Shown in pieces: positions 8,563-17,997 of a DNA stretch of 59,885 nucleotides. The DNA is from an uncultured Clostridia bacterium. Its GTDB lineage: Bacteria > Bacillota > Clostridia > TANB77 > CAG-508. The stretch spans positions 1-59,885 of the forward strand of contig CAKOXV010000010.1 of assembly GCA_934130355.1 (NCBI GenBank), in the 5' to 3' direction. The notes under the pieces are model-generated. The model did not search any database. It had not been told where the DNA came from and was given only the letters and a program-made list of their open reading frames with translations. A program made the position numbers and the translations under genes. Each line of letters begins with the position of its first letter. Within the stretch, counting starts at the first letter, position 1.

Positions 8563-11101
8563 ATTTTATTTCCTCCACAATATTCATATTTTTTATATGT
8601 TCTCTCATAGATTTTTGTATTTCTAATAAAATCATTGTAACTATGAGTAATAATATTAATACTCCACTAATTGTAAATTTTATAGAAATTGGTATTAATA
8701 ATATTTGTAATGTATATTCTACCAATTTTGATATGATTATATAAAATACAAGTGATGTTATTGTTGAAATCACAAATGCCAGCATATTTTCAATTAAAAT
8801 CATATTCTTTAGTTGTTTTCTACTCATTGCAATCGAATACAAAGTTGCTAATTCTCTTCTTCTTTCCATAAAGCTTACTATTTGATTGTTAACTATTCCT
8901 ACTAATGAAAGCCCAACTATTACTATTACTGTTATTGTCATTGCTCTCATCATACTTTTTGAATTTTCTTTTACACTATTAATGTATCCTGTTTTTGTAA
9001 ATACATTTCCTGTAGTTCCATTAGATTTTATTCCTAACTCTTTTATAATAGTTTTTCTTGTTTCACTTGCAGCTTCACTACTATTATCTTTTAAATTAAT
9101 AAAATATTTTGCATTAGAAAAACCATTAAATAATAATGTATTTAATTCTTTTCCTAAGCCAGCTGATACTATTATTGTATTGTTTTGAATTTTAGATAAG
9201 TCTGTAAATCCAACTATCTTTAAGTTTATTGGTGTTTCAGGCTCAAAATTTTCCTCAATTGTTTTCCACTTTAAAACAATTGTATCCCCTTGTTTTAAAC
9301 CATATATATCTTTATAGTAATCACTAACTATTATTTCATATTTTTTTAGGTTATTAACACTATTTACATCTACATTTAGCAGATTACAGTCTTTCATTAG
9401 GTCTTGATAATTTTCACTATATACAAGATGTACTTCCTTAATACTATGATTTGCGAATTTTATTTCATCATATATATCCTTATTTACAGTTATATCTAAT
9501 ATTGAAGAAACACTTTTTACATTTTCTAATTTATAAAATTCATTTGTTTTATCATAAATTGTGTCATATGAAGCCCCTATTTCTTCAACATACAAATCTG
9601 CATTTACCGCATTTTGTTTTGATTTTTCTATAGTTGAACTATAATTAAAAAATGAATATGTGACTAATGAAACACTAACTGTTATTACAAATATAATGTT
9701 AGTATTTATCTGTAAACTACTATTTTTTAAAGTATTTGTTGCCATTATAATTATTGGATTTTTGCTTTTTTCTAATATTTTTATTAGAAGTTTACTAATT
9801 GTTGGAACAATCAATGCTATTGACATAAAGATTGATAATATTCCTGTTAAGCAGTACCAATATGTTAATTGTTTATGCTTCATTACAGTTATAATTCCTA
9901 AAGTTAAGAAAAATACTCCAAAAATAATTTTGATTATTGAATATTTATATTTACTTGTTTGATTATTAAATATACTATCTTTTATTGACATTCTTGATAC
10001 TTTTATTAATTCAGACATTGATAAAAGCATCTGGAATAATATTGTTATACTTATTGTTATCATGCTAATTGGAAATATATATTCTACAATGTTAATCTTT
10101 TCTGTTGAACCAAAACTATTTAACATCATTTCAGTAAATGAAGAAATTCCTTTGATTATGCCAATACCAGCAAGTGCACCCAATAATGATGGTATTATTG
10201 TATACATTAGTAACTCTGTAAACAGTACTGATATTATTTGTTTTTTAGTTATCCCTATACTTCTGAATGTTCCTATTACAGGTATTCTTTCATTTATTAT
10301 TATTTTTACTATTGAATTTAAAGAAACAAATATTACTGCAAACAATAATATAGAAACTATTACCCCTATATATAATATTTCTCTTTTAGTTGTTTCTAAA
10401 TTTGTATTATTATTTTCTATAAAACTTACTCCTAATTCTGTTTCAATTTTTTCAATTTCTTCACTTGTAATATCATCACTCTTTTTGTTTACAAATAAAA
10501 TTATATATGAAATGTTGTCTTCATCCGCAATTTTCAAGTAAGTTTCTTCATTTGTAATGATTTTAATTTTTTCATTAAGCATTCTTAAAGGCTCAACAAT
10601 ATATTTTACTTTTAAAATATTTTTTTTACCATTTTGACCATAATATTCAAATTCATTACCTTTTTTCAAATCGTACTTTTCAGCTATTTCTGAAGTTATC
10701 AGTGATTCATTTTCATTTAGTTCAACATTATCTTCATTTATCTCTGTGAATTTAAAATTTATTAAATCCTTAATGTTAGTTCCTAACAATTCAGCTGATA
10801 TATAATTTCCATCTTTATCTTGTATACTTCCATATTCTAAATCAGAAAATGCATATATATCAAATTTTTCTTTCATATCTTTTATAGTGTTATCTGTAAA
10901 TTCTCTTCCTGTTGTGCTCTGAACAACATAATCATAAGATCCTAATTTTGAAAATGCATCATCTAAAATATTAATATACAAAATACCTACTGATATAATG
11001 GCTATTAATATAGATACAATAAATAATGATAGCATTATAAGTAATGTTCTTCCCATGTTTTCTTCCATATTTCTGGTAATGTGCTTCAATAATAGATTCA
11101 T
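8555..11101 (-). CDS. FtsX/MacB-type ABC transporter permease
   Basis: The 848-residue protein has an N-terminal helix (about 17-40), an extracytoplasmic domain, a helical FtsX block (about 240-390), a second helix and external domain pair (from about 460), and a final FtsX block of three helices ending near residue 835. This is the duplicated two-FtsX arrangement of large peptide or lipoprotein exporters. It heads the operon with the ATPase and M13 peptidase. The substrate is not evident from the sequence. Confidence 0.88.
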   Translation of the reverse strand: MNLLLKHITRNMEENMGRTLLIMLSLFIVSILIAIISVGILYINILDDAFSKLGSYDYVVQSTTGREFTDNTIKDMKEKFDIYAFSDLEYGSIQDKDGNYISAELLGTNIKDLINFKFTEINEDNVELNENESLITSEIAEKYDLKKGNEFEYYGQNGKKNILKVKYIVEPLRMLNEKIKIITNEETYLKIADEDNISYIILFVNKKSDDITSEEIEKIETELGVSFIENNNTNLETTKREILYIGVIVSILLFAVIFVSLNSIVKIIINERIPVIGTFRSIGITKKQIISVLFTELLMYTIIPSLLGALAGIGIIKGISSFTEMMLNSFGSTEKINIVEYIFPISMITISITILFQMLLSMSELIKVSRMSIKDSIFNNQTSKYKYSIIKIIFGVFFLTLGIITVMKHKQLTYWYCLTGILSIFMSIALIVPTISKLLIKILEKSKNPIIIMATNTLKNSSLQINTNIIFVITVSVSLVTYSFFNYSSTIEKSKQNAVNADLYVEEIGASYDTIYDKTNEFYKLENVKSVSSILDITVNKDIYDEIKFANHSIKEVHLVYSENYQDLMKDCNLLNVDVNSVNNLKKYEIIVSDYYKDIYGLKQGDTIVLKWKTIEENFEPETPINLKIVGFTDLSKIQNNTIIVSAGLGKELNTLLFNGFSNAKYFINLKDNSSEAASETRKTIIKELGIKSNGTTGNVFTKTGYINSVKENSKSMMRAMTITVIVIVGLSLVGIVNNQIVSFMERRRELATLYSIAMSRKQLKNMILIENMLAFVISTITSLVFYIIISKLVEYTLQILLIPISIKFTISGVLILLLIVTMILLEIQKSMREHIKNMNIVEEIKYE

Positions 11102-11245
11102 TAGTAATTCTCCTATCCATTGCTATGCTTAAAAGTCTTTATAGCAATAATATAATTTTATTATACATGAACCATCTTTTTTTGACAATATTTTTAATAC
11201 TTTTTTACTATTTGTCGGCAAGTCTATAAAACTTTAGGCAAAAAA

Positions 11246-11272
11246 AAGAAGGACTCAATTTGAATCCTTCTT
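11246..11272 (-). terminator. Terminator of the GGDEF gene
   Basis: A stem AAGAAGGA/TCCTTCTT is followed on the minus strand by an uninterrupted run of Ts. It starts just after the stop codon at 11281. Confidence 0.75.
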
Positions 11273-11280
11273 TAGATTTA

Positions 11281-12159
11281 TCATTCACACTTACTCTCGT
11301 TACTACGTTTCTTTTTTAATTTCTCCTTCCAAAAATACAAATCTTTATCTGCTCTTTCTATTGCTTCAAAGGCTTTTTCTTTTTTAGGATTAAACTTAGC
11401 ACATCCTATTGATATATAAGGAATCCGTGGTTCAGTTTCACGTGCTTTTTCAAGTTCTTGAATAAAGTCACTATTTAACTTTGAATATTTTTTGCTTCTT
11501 GGCAAAATTACACAAAATTCATCTCCACCTATTCGATAACAATGCCCATGTTTGCTATAAACTTTTTTTATTGTTTTTCCAATAATAGCTAATACATAAT
11601 CACCAAAATTATGTCCATAGTTATCATTAATTTCTTTAAATGCGTCTACATCAAACAACAAGATTGTTACTGATTTTTTTATTTCTTCTAAATTATTTTT
11701 GTATGAATTTTGATTTAGTAATTCTGTTAAACAATCCACATTCATAAAAATTTCAACATAGTATGAATATGCTAAATTAGATGCACTCACAATACACAAC
11801 AAACAAATTTTGAGTTCTGGATTTACTAATTGTGTTACTATTCCTATAATCGCCAAAATTGTTATACCAATTAAAATAAAAATGTTTTCGTTCTTAAAAT
11901 ACTTTTTAAACATATTTATATAAGCAAACAAAATAATTATTGCTGTTGTTAATTCAATGAATTTAACTACTTGACTTAAGTTAGTTTCTTCAAAATAATT
12001 AACTATTCCTTCAATTGCTGATGTTACACCTAGTATTAAATAAATAATAACTAAAGTTGACTTATCCCGTTTACTCAAATTGACGTTTCTGCTAATTATC
12101 ACAAGCATAATACTTATGGTAATTAAGTTTACAAGTACAACACTCTCGAAAAATCCCAT
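11281..12159 (-). CDS. Membrane-bound diguanylate cyclase (GGDEF domain)
   Basis: The 292-residue protein has about five or six N-terminal transmembrane helices (residues 5-135) and then a GGDEF domain. The active-site GGDEF motif is intact at 211-215, and the substrate/metal region reads LLFDVDAFKEINDNYGH. It should make cyclic di-GMP from two GTP at the membrane. No EAL or HD-GYP partner and no c-di-GMP riboswitch was seen nearby. A single-gene unit with its own terminator. Confidence 0.9.
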   Translation of the reverse strand: MGFFESVVLVNLITISIMLVIISRNVNLSKRDKSTLVIIYLILGVTSAIEGIVNYFEETNLSQVVKFIELTTAIIILFAYINMFKKYFKNENIFILIGITILAIIGIVTQLVNPELKICLLCIVSASNLAYSYYVEIFMNVDCLTELLNQNSYKNNLEEIKKSVTILLFDVDAFKEINDNYGHNFGDYVLAIIGKTIKKVYSKHGHCYRIGGDEFCVILPRSKKYSKLNSDFIQELEKARETEPRIPYISIGCAKFNPKKEKAFEAIERADKDLYFWKEKLKKKRSNESKCE

Positions 12160-12264
12160 ATTGTTAGCCCTCCATTTTCAGTAAGTTTTAAAAATAATTA
12201 TTTTTGTGAATGTATTTTTAAATTATTTTTAATAATATATATATATTATTACCATTAAAAAATA

Positions 12265-12291
12265 GTCCATATAATGATAAATTATATGGAC
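12265..12291 (-). terminator. Terminator of the 54-aa Cys-tailed protein gene
   Basis: A perfect 11-bp stem GTCCATATAAT/ATTATATGGAC is followed by TATTTTTT on the minus strand, 18 nt after the stop codon at 12309. Confidence 0.75.
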
Positions 12292-12308
12292 GACTCCTGA
12301 ATTTCTTA

Positions 12309-12473
12309 TTATTCACATCCGTTGCAACATGAGCAATGTCCACTACATCCATCATCATCATCTTCTTCAACATACTCATAGATATCTTCTTTTATATATC
12401 CAACTTCTTTTTCAAGTTCCGCAATTCTTTTTTCTAATTTTTCAATTTTTTCTAATAATTCTTTTTCTGACAT
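12309..12473 (-). CDS. 54-aa coiled-coil protein with a Cys-rich tail
   Basis: The start is an ATG at 12473 with an AGAGGAG ribosome binding site. Residues 1-37 form a Leu/Ile heptad coiled coil (KELLEKIEKLEKRIAELEKE), followed by an acidic DDDD run and a tail with five cysteines (C43, C47, C49, C50, C53) and one His. The tail looks suited to binding a metal ion or cluster, or to disulfides. It has its own terminator. I do not recognise the family; the coiled coil suggests an oligomer. Confidence 0.65.
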   Translation of the reverse strand: MSEKELLEKIEKLEKRIAELEKEVGYIKEDIYEYVEEDDDDGCSGHCSCCNGCE

Positions 12474-12501
12474 TCTATTTTCTCCTCTTTTTCAAATTAA
12501 A

Positions 12502-12573
12502 GGTCCGTCCCCAAATTCGTGAAAAAAAGAACCGTCCCCATTTTCGCGAAAAAAAGGACCGTCCCCAATTTTT
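12502..12573. repeat. Tandem 27-bp repeat carrying GGACCGTCCCC
   Basis: Two and two-thirds units start at 12502, 12529 and 12556. Each unit is GG(T/A)CCGTCCCC, an AT stretch, CG(T/C)G and a run of seven As. It fills the gap between efp (stop at 12576) and the ribosome binding site of the 54-aa gene. The same unit occurs inverted at 26834-26886. It is much richer in GC than its surroundings. I associate GGGGACGG repeats with REP/RAYT-type elements, but no transposase is in the window. Confidence 0.7.
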
Positions 12574-12575
12574 CA

Positions 12576-13142
12576 TTACACTCTTTCCATATATTCACAT
12601 GTACGTGTGTCTATTCTTAATATATCACCAATGTTAACAAACATAGGAACTTGTAATTCTAATCCTGTTTCTAATTTTGCAGGTTTTCCTGATGTTGTTG
12701 TTGTATTTCCAGCAAATCCTGGTTCTGTGTATACTACTTCTAATTCTACAAATATTGGTGGTTCAACTGCAAATACTTTTCCTTTAAATGAAAGTATTGT
12801 TACTTCCATGTTTTCTTTTAAATATTTTAAGCAATCTCCAATATCACTTTTGTTTAATGGTGTTTGATCATATGTTTCATTATCCATAAAATAATATAAA
12901 TCTCCATCATTGTATAAATATTGCATTGTTTTTTTCTCTATTTCTGCTCCTGGATATTTGTCAGATGGATTAAATGTTTTTTCTAATACAGCTCCTGTTA
13001 TTACATTTTTTAATTTTGTTCTAACAAATGCAGCTCCTTTTCCTGGTTTTACGTGTTGGAATTCTACTACTCTGAAAACTCCTCCATCCATTTCAAATGT
13101 TGTTCCGTTTCTGAAATCTCCTGCCATGTATACTCCTGCCAT
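12576..13142 (-). CDS. efp: Translation elongation factor P
   Basis: The 188-residue protein has the normal EF-P length with KOW-like and two OB domains. EF-P binds the ribosomal E site and relieves stalling at polyproline. The loop PGKGAAFVR carries the conserved Lys (K35), the residue that is modified in many bacteria. The ATG at 13142 is chosen because of the AAAGGAG site; a second ATG 15 nt downstream would give the more usual MAGDFRNG start. It is the last gene of the yqeG/prepilin peptidase/M24 peptidase series, separated from the latter by a palindromic element. Confidence 0.96.
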   Translation of the reverse strand: MAGVYMAGDFRNGTTFEMDGGVFRVVEFQHVKPGKGAAFVRTKLKNVITGAVLEKTFNPSDKYPGAEIEKKTMQYLYNDGDLYYFMDNETYDQTPLNKSDIGDCLKYLKENMEVTILSFKGKVFAVEPPIFVELEVVYTEPGFAGNTTTTSGKPAKLETGLELQVPMFVNIGDILRIDTRTCEYMERV

Positions 13143-13245
13143 GTTAATTCTCCTTTCAATTTTCTTTACATAATTTTTACACTTCTTCCATTTTACAACA
13201 TAATGCTTGAAAAATCAAGTGTTTTAATACTTTTTCTTTTATTTT

Positions 13246-13386
13246 TAGTTACTAGTTAATGTGAGGATTGCTCCCTTTATTTCCAAATTAATATATTACT
13301 ATGGAATAAGGCAAAGACCCACTATGGGGATGACCCCAGCTATGTTTTTGCAATGGAATAGTAATATATTAATTGGATAACTAATT
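13246..13386. repeat. Palindromic structured element, copy A
   Basis: The arms (13282-13302 and 13358-13377, self-complementary around ATTAATATATTACTAT) enclose a core of about 55 nt read on the plus strand. Inside the core, GCAAA (13311-13315) can pair with TTTGC (13347-13351), and TGGGG/CCCCA forms a small hairpin. It lies between the M24 peptidase gene and efp. The core is shared with copies B, C and D, while the arms are not. Confidence 0.8.
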
Positions 13387-14451
13387 CTAATTTTTTATAA
13401 TCACATATTTTTTAGGTGACTTTGTAAGAGCTTCAGCTCCACCTTTTCCAATAAGTACTGTATCTTCTATTCTTACTCCAAAACGTCCTGCAATATAAAT
13501 TCCAGGTTCATCAGTAACTACCATATTTTCCTTTAATAAACTTTCAGAATTAATACTTAATACAGGTGCCTCATGTATATCTAGTCCAACTCCATGTCCT
13601 AATGCATGGATAAAATTATAATTATTTAGTCTAAAATCATTATCAACCATTTTAGAAATCAATTTGGTATTTGAATTTTCTTTCATATCTTTCAAAACTT
13701 GTTCTTGATTTTTTAGTACTAATTCATAAACTGGTCTTACATATTGAGGAACTTCTCCTACAAATATAGTTCTTGTCATATCTGAGCAATAACCATTTAT
13801 CTTACATCCCATATCAATTGTTATTATATCTATATCTTGAATTTTCCTATCTGTTGGTACCGCATGTGGTTTAGACGAATTTTCACCTGATGCTACAATT
13901 GTTTCAAATGATTTGCCTTCTGAATGTTTATAATAATAATCATCTATTTCTCTTGCTATTTGTTTTTCTGTCATTCCTGGTTTTATATAATTTACAATAT
14001 AATTAAAACAGTCATCTGTTATTTTGCATGCTTTCCTTATATTTTCTATTTCTTCTTCATCTTTTATCATTCTTTGCTTTTCTATCATGTTTTCTGTTTC
14101 AACTAGACAATTTATTTTATATTTACTTATAAGTTCTTTGTATTTTGCATAACTTACATGTTCTTCTTCAAATCCTACATTTTCACAAAACATAAAGAAA
14201 TTTTCGAAATCATCTTTTGTAAGTCCTCTTACATCATATACAACTATTTCATCAAATAATGTAAGTGTATTATGAACATCTTCGATATATCTTCCATCTG
14301 TTATAAAAATATTTTCTTTTCTTGTTACTAAAAGTATACCTTCTGCTTGAATATTTGTTAAATATCTAATGTTTACAGGATTTGTTACAAACATTCCTTG
14401 CAAATTTAAACTTAACATTTGATTTCTAAGCCATTGCATTTTTTGGTTCAT
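13387..14451 (-). CDS. Xaa-Pro aminopeptidase-type M24 metallopeptidase
   Basis: The 354-residue cytoplasmic enzyme has an N-terminal creatinase-like domain and a C-terminal pita-bread domain. The five metal ligands are visible: the two Asp in DMGCKINGYCSDMTRT, His in HALGHGVGLDIHE, and the Glu residues in TDEPGIYI and GVRIED. It would remove residues preceding proline at peptide N-termini. AGGAGAG precedes the ATG. The stop lies at the edge of the palindromic element. It is adjacent to efp, as in many Firmicutes. Confidence 0.93.
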   Translation of the reverse strand: MNQKMQWLRNQMLSLNLQGMFVTNPVNIRYLTNIQAEGILLVTRKENIFITDGRYIEDVHNTLTLFDEIVVYDVRGLTKDDFENFFMFCENVGFEEEHVSYAKYKELISKYKINCLVETENMIEKQRMIKDEEEIENIRKACKITDDCFNYIVNYIKPGMTEKQIAREIDDYYYKHSEGKSFETIVASGENSSKPHAVPTDRKIQDIDIITIDMGCKINGYCSDMTRTIFVGEVPQYVRPVYELVLKNQEQVLKDMKENSNTKLISKMVDNDFRLNNYNFIHALGHGVGLDIHEAPVLSINSESLLKENMVVTDEPGIYIAGRFGVRIEDTVLIGKGGAEALTKSPKKYVIIKN

Positions 14452-14462
14452 GAACTTCTCTC

Positions 14463-15215
14463 CTATCTTTTATACATACCAAGTGTAAAGACTGTTTTTA
14501 AAATTGTTATTATTATTTCAAATGGTACAAATATGTTTATAAATGCTGAAATAACTATAAATGGTGCAAACGCAACATCTTCAGTTGCTTTTTTCTTTTT
14601 TATTATTACTAACAACACTGCTGAAATTGCTCCAATTAAGAATGCCATAACTGCTATTGATATTATGTTTGTGAATCCAAAATATAAACCTATTGCTCCC
14701 ATAAGTTTTATATCTCCAAATCCCATTGCATCTTTATTATATATTAATTTTCCAATAAGTGAAATTATTAAAAATATTAATGCTCCTGCTAACATTCCAA
14801 ATAGCATATCTATTGTAATTACAACATTTGAAATTCCATATAGAAATGATATTACAAGTCCTATTTCAACCATTGTTAGAACAAGTCTATCTGGTATTAT
14901 TTGTTTTTTATAGTCTATTACTAATACTGATAAAAGTAATGGTGTTAATATTACATATTTTATTAGATTAAGGTTACTTACAAAGTTCTTTTGTACTCCA
15001 AATTTATATACTAATCCTGTGTATATTACTGCTACAAGTATCATTAATACATAATTAGGTTTAAAATCTATTTTATATTTTCTAAATATATCTGTTGAAA
15101 ATATTTTTTTATTTTCTAATAATCTTTCATTTGCCCAATCTACTAATTGTCCTACTACTAATCCTATTATTGAAGCTAGCATATAGAACAATATATTAGT
15201 GTCATTTATATACAT
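14463..15215 (-). CDS. Type IV prepilin peptidase (A24 family)
   Basis: The 250-residue polytopic membrane protein has both catalytic aspartates: D101 in VIDYKKQIIPDRL and D168 in GFGDIKLMG. These define the A24 leader peptidases that process type IV pilin or Tad/competence pseudopilin precursors. The cysteine motif of the large bifunctional GspO forms is absent. No pilin genes are nearby. It is packed between yqeG (2-nt gap) and the M24 peptidase gene (11-nt gap), so probably one operon. Confidence 0.9.
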   Translation of the reverse strand: MYINDTNILFYMLASIIGLVVGQLVDWANERLLENKKIFSTDIFRKYKIDFKPNYVLMILVAVIYTGLVYKFGVQKNFVSNLNLIKYVILTPLLLSVLVIDYKKQIIPDRLVLTMVEIGLVISFLYGISNVVITIDMLFGMLAGALIFLIISLIGKLIYNKDAMGFGDIKLMGAIGLYFGFTNIISIAVMAFLIGAISAVLLVIIKKKKATEDVAFAPFIVISAFINIFVPFEIIITILKTVFTLGMYKR

Positions 15216-15217
15216 TT

Positions 15218-15718
15218 TTAATTTCCTCTCTTCATTCGTTTATATCTATTTTTAATCATGTTTTCTATTGGTCTTTTTATTAGAGTTATTAATATATCTT
15301 TTTCATCTATCGGGTCAACTAATATTGTGAACATTCTACATCTGTTTCCACCGATTACGTCTGTAAATATTTGATCCCCAACTACACCAATATTTTCTGG
15401 CTCTTCTTGTAATTTCTTTTGTACTTTTTTGAATCCTCTTTTTAATGGTTTTTTTCCAAAGTATTCATATTCTACATTTAACTTTTCTGCTACTGTTTTT
15501 ACTTTTTCTTTTTTATTTGAGTTTGATAATATATATATTTTTATTCCTTGTTTTTTTAACTCTTTTGCCCATTCAACTGTTTCTTGAGCTAAATTTTTAT
15601 CATAATCTATTAATGTATTATCTACATCTAAAATTAAAGCATTTATTTTATTTTCATTTAAAAAGTCTATAGTTATTTCTCTTACATTGTTAAAATATTC
15701 TTTTGGATATAATATCAT
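15218..15718 (-). CDS. yqeG: YqeG family HAD-type phosphatase
   Basis: The 166-residue protein has HAD motif I D31-V-D33-N-T in LILDVDNTLIDYD, motif II (ILSNSN) and the motif III/IV region (GKKPLKRGF, VGDQIFTDVIGGN). It belongs to the IIIA subfamily; YqeG-like proteins are widespread in Firmicutes but their substrate is not firmly known. It heads the short operon that continues into the prepilin peptidase gene. Confidence 0.93.
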   Translation of the reverse strand: MILYPKEYFNNVREITIDFLNENKINALILDVDNTLIDYDKNLAQETVEWAKELKKQGIKIYILSNSNKKEKVKTVAEKLNVEYEYFGKKPLKRGFKKVQKKLQEEPENIGVVGDQIFTDVIGGNRCRMFTILVDPIDEKDILITLIKRPIENMIKNRYKRMKRGN

Positions 15719-15779
15719 GCTGTCCTCCTAGTTTATTTATATATTATCAAATGATTTTTGTCAATAGCTCTTTGGATTG

Positions 15780-17183
15780 TTAAAATTTATTTACCGCTTC
15801 TTTAAATTTATTTCCTCTATCATACATGTCTTTAAACATATCAAAGCTTGTGCTAGCTGGAGAAAATAATACAACTTGACCAGGCTTAGCAATCTTTTTG
15901 GCAAGAACCATACTCTCTTCAAAAGTTGCACACTCATAAATATCTAGTTCTTTATTTTGTATTTCTAATTCCTGTTTTACTGCATTATATATCTTTCCTG
16001 CTGTTTGACCTATTAATATTAATGTTTTTACTTTGTCTACAATTGGTTTTCCTATTGGTGTATAGTCTAAGTTTTTGTCTGCCCCACCTGCTATTAAAAT
16101 AATTTCTTTATTATTAAATGCATTTAATGCTGATATTCCTCTTGTTGGACTTGTACTTGCAGAATCATTATACCATTCTACTCCATTTACTGTACGTACT
16201 AGTTCTAGTCTATGAGATACTCCTGAAAATTCTTTTATTGTCTTTAATGCATCATCAGTACTTACAAAACTTTCTGTTAATGCTAAAGCTGTACACACAT
16301 TTTGAAAATTGTGAATTCCTTTTAATTTTAATTCTTCTGTGCTAATTATATGTCTTCTTATTCCATCTTCACACTTCTTAATTATTCCGTCCTCTACTAT
16401 ATAACCATTTTCTAATTTTTGTGTACTACTAAACATTATTACTTTTCCTTGAGCTTCATTTTTACATGCCCTTGTAAGTTCATTATCTGCGTTTAACACT
16501 AATATTCCATCTTGTTTTTGATGTATAAATATATTTTTCTTTGAATCTATATATTCTTGATAGTCTTTATGTACATTTAAGTGATTTGGTGTAATATTTG
16601 TAATTGCTACAATATCCGGACTTACTTCCATTTCCATTAATTGAAAACTACTAAGTTCTAATACAATTATCGAATTTGGTGTAATTTCATTTAATTTTGT
16701 AAATAGTGGAATACCTATATTTCCACCAAGAAAAACATTATATCCTGCATCTTTTAAGATATTGTATGTTAGTGTTGTTGTGGTTGTTTTTCCATCGCTT
16801 CCTGTTATTCCTATAACTTTACATGGTGCCATTTTCATAAGTTGCTCTATTTCTGTTGTAATTATAGCTCCTCTTTCTTTTTCTGCAAGTAACTCTGGTT
16901 TTGTTGGCAAGCAACTTGGTGATCTAAATATTAAATCAAAACCTTTTAAATTTTTTAAGTTTTCTTTTCCTAAAAAATATTTGAAATTATATTCTTTGAC
17001 TTTTTGCATTACGTCTTGTGCTACATTTTCTTCTTCTCTATCATCAAATACAGTTACATTTGCATTTTTTTCTTTAAGATAATCTATTAGTGGTATATTA
17101 CTTACTCCAAGCCCTATTATAGCAACTTTTTGTTCTTTTAACTTTTTTTCAAAATTTTCTAACGTTTTATTTTTATATTCCAT
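15780..17183 (-). CDS. murD: UDP-N-acetylmuramoylalanine-D-glutamate ligase
   Basis: This is the cytoplasmic Mur ligase that adds D-Glu to UDP-MurNAc-L-Ala in peptidoglycan synthesis. It shows an N-terminal Rossmann-like domain (VAIIGLGVSNIPLIDYL), the ATP-binding GITGSDGKTTTT, the central NITPNHLNVH and the C-terminal GVSHRLE region. The ATG at 17183 has AAGGAG 10 nt upstream; an in-frame TTG at 17189 would be 4 nt from the same site. The start overlaps the end of the kinase-like gene, so the two are coupled. Confidence 0.95.
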   Translation of the reverse strand: MEYKNKTLENFEKKLKEQKVAIIGLGVSNIPLIDYLKEKNANVTVFDDREEENVAQDVMQKVKEYNFKYFLGKENLKNLKGFDLIFRSPSCLPTKPELLAEKERGAIITTEIEQLMKMAPCKVIGITGSDGKTTTTTLTYNILKDAGYNVFLGGNIGIPLFTKLNEITPNSIIVLELSSFQLMEMEVSPDIVAITNITPNHLNVHKDYQEYIDSKKNIFIHQKQDGILVLNADNELTRACKNEAQGKVIMFSSTQKLENGYIVEDGIIKKCEDGIRRHIISTEELKLKGIHNFQNVCTALALTESFVSTDDALKTIKEFSGVSHRLELVRTVNGVEWYNDSASTSPTRGISALNAFNNKEIILIAGGADKNLDYTPIGKPIVDKVKTLILIGQTAGKIYNAVKQELEIQNKELDIYECATFEESMVLAKKIAKPGQVVLFSPASTSFDMFKDMYDRGNKFKEAVNKF

Positions 17184-17853
17184 TTGCAATCTTCTCCTTC
17201 ATATTTTCTAATACCATTTGAGCTGATTCTTTTGCAGATTTGCAGTTTGTTACATCTATTATTTGTGTTTGTGGATATATTTTATAATACCCTGATTTTT
17301 CTTGTAATTCATCTCTACTTTGTATCATTTCTTTTATTTGCTCTTTTGGTATCTCTTTATTATATTGCATATATTTTCTATTTGTTCTTTCTTCTATTGA
17401 TGCATCTATAAAAAAATGATATGTAACATCTGGATACATTTTTACAATATCTCTTGATGATAATATTATATTATACTTCTTTCTGAATTCATCTATTAGT
17501 TCTTTTCCAAATTGATACAATTTTTCATTATTTGCAACATTACTAATTTTTGATACAGCCATTGATGCTTGTTTTGATTGTAAATCTTTTTCATTTATTT
17601 TTTTGCCATTCATATATATTTTTGTTTCTCTGTTTTCTAACTTTATCTCTATTCCTAATCCTTGCATTATTTCAAACGCATCTAGTTCTTTTGTATTTTT
17701 AATTTTATTTTTCATCATTCCATATACTATTGCTCTATATATTTCTCCACCATGTAGTATTATAGAATTTTCTATTTTATCTAGTAATTCTCTACATATT
17801 GAAGTTTTTCCAGCTCCTACTGTTCCTTCTATTCCTATTACTATGTTTTCCAT
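17173..17853 (-). CDS. Cytidylate kinase-like protein
   Basis: The 226-residue protein has a P-loop GTVGAGKTS (residues 10-18) and the general plan of (d)CMP kinases, with ILSSRDIV resembling the RD motif that binds the nucleotide and an IDASIEERTNRK lid region. It is divergent from canonical Cmk, so the true substrate could be another nucleoside monophosphate. Its 3' end overlaps murD. A housekeeping cmk may exist elsewhere in the genome. Confidence 0.78.
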   Translation of the reverse strand: MENIVIGIEGTVGAGKTSICRELLDKIENSIILHGGEIYRAIVYGMMKNKIKNTKELDAFEIMQGLGIEIKLENRETKIYMNGKKINEKDLQSKQASMAVSKISNVANNEKLYQFGKELIDEFRKKYNIILSSRDIVKMYPDVTYHFFIDASIEERTNRKYMQYNKEIPKEQIKEMIQSRDELQEKSGYYKIYPQTQIIDVTNCKSAKESAQMVLENMKEKIANGI

Positions 17854-17997
17854 ATTTAATTCCTCTTTATAATATAAGTTTTTTGAAATAATTTTTTATA
17901 ATTATATATCTTTTTTAAGAGAAATACAATAATTTTGTATATTTCTTTACTACCACGGGCACAATATTTCTGTAAATTGAAACGGAGGTGTTTTTCA

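Noticed and set aside
12502..12573. Possible CRISPR array
   Set aside because: The units are directly adjacent 27-bp tandem repeats without unique spacers, and no cas gene is present.
13306..13352. Cyclic di-GMP riboswitch suggested by GGCAAA-type sequence
   Set aside because: The rest of the GEMM consensus is absent and copies lie next to genes with no c-di-GMP link; the similarity is limited to a few bases.
14419..14913. 164-codon plus-strand open frame opposite the prepilin peptidase
   Set aside because: Antisense shadow of a hydrophobic membrane-protein gene; no start signal.
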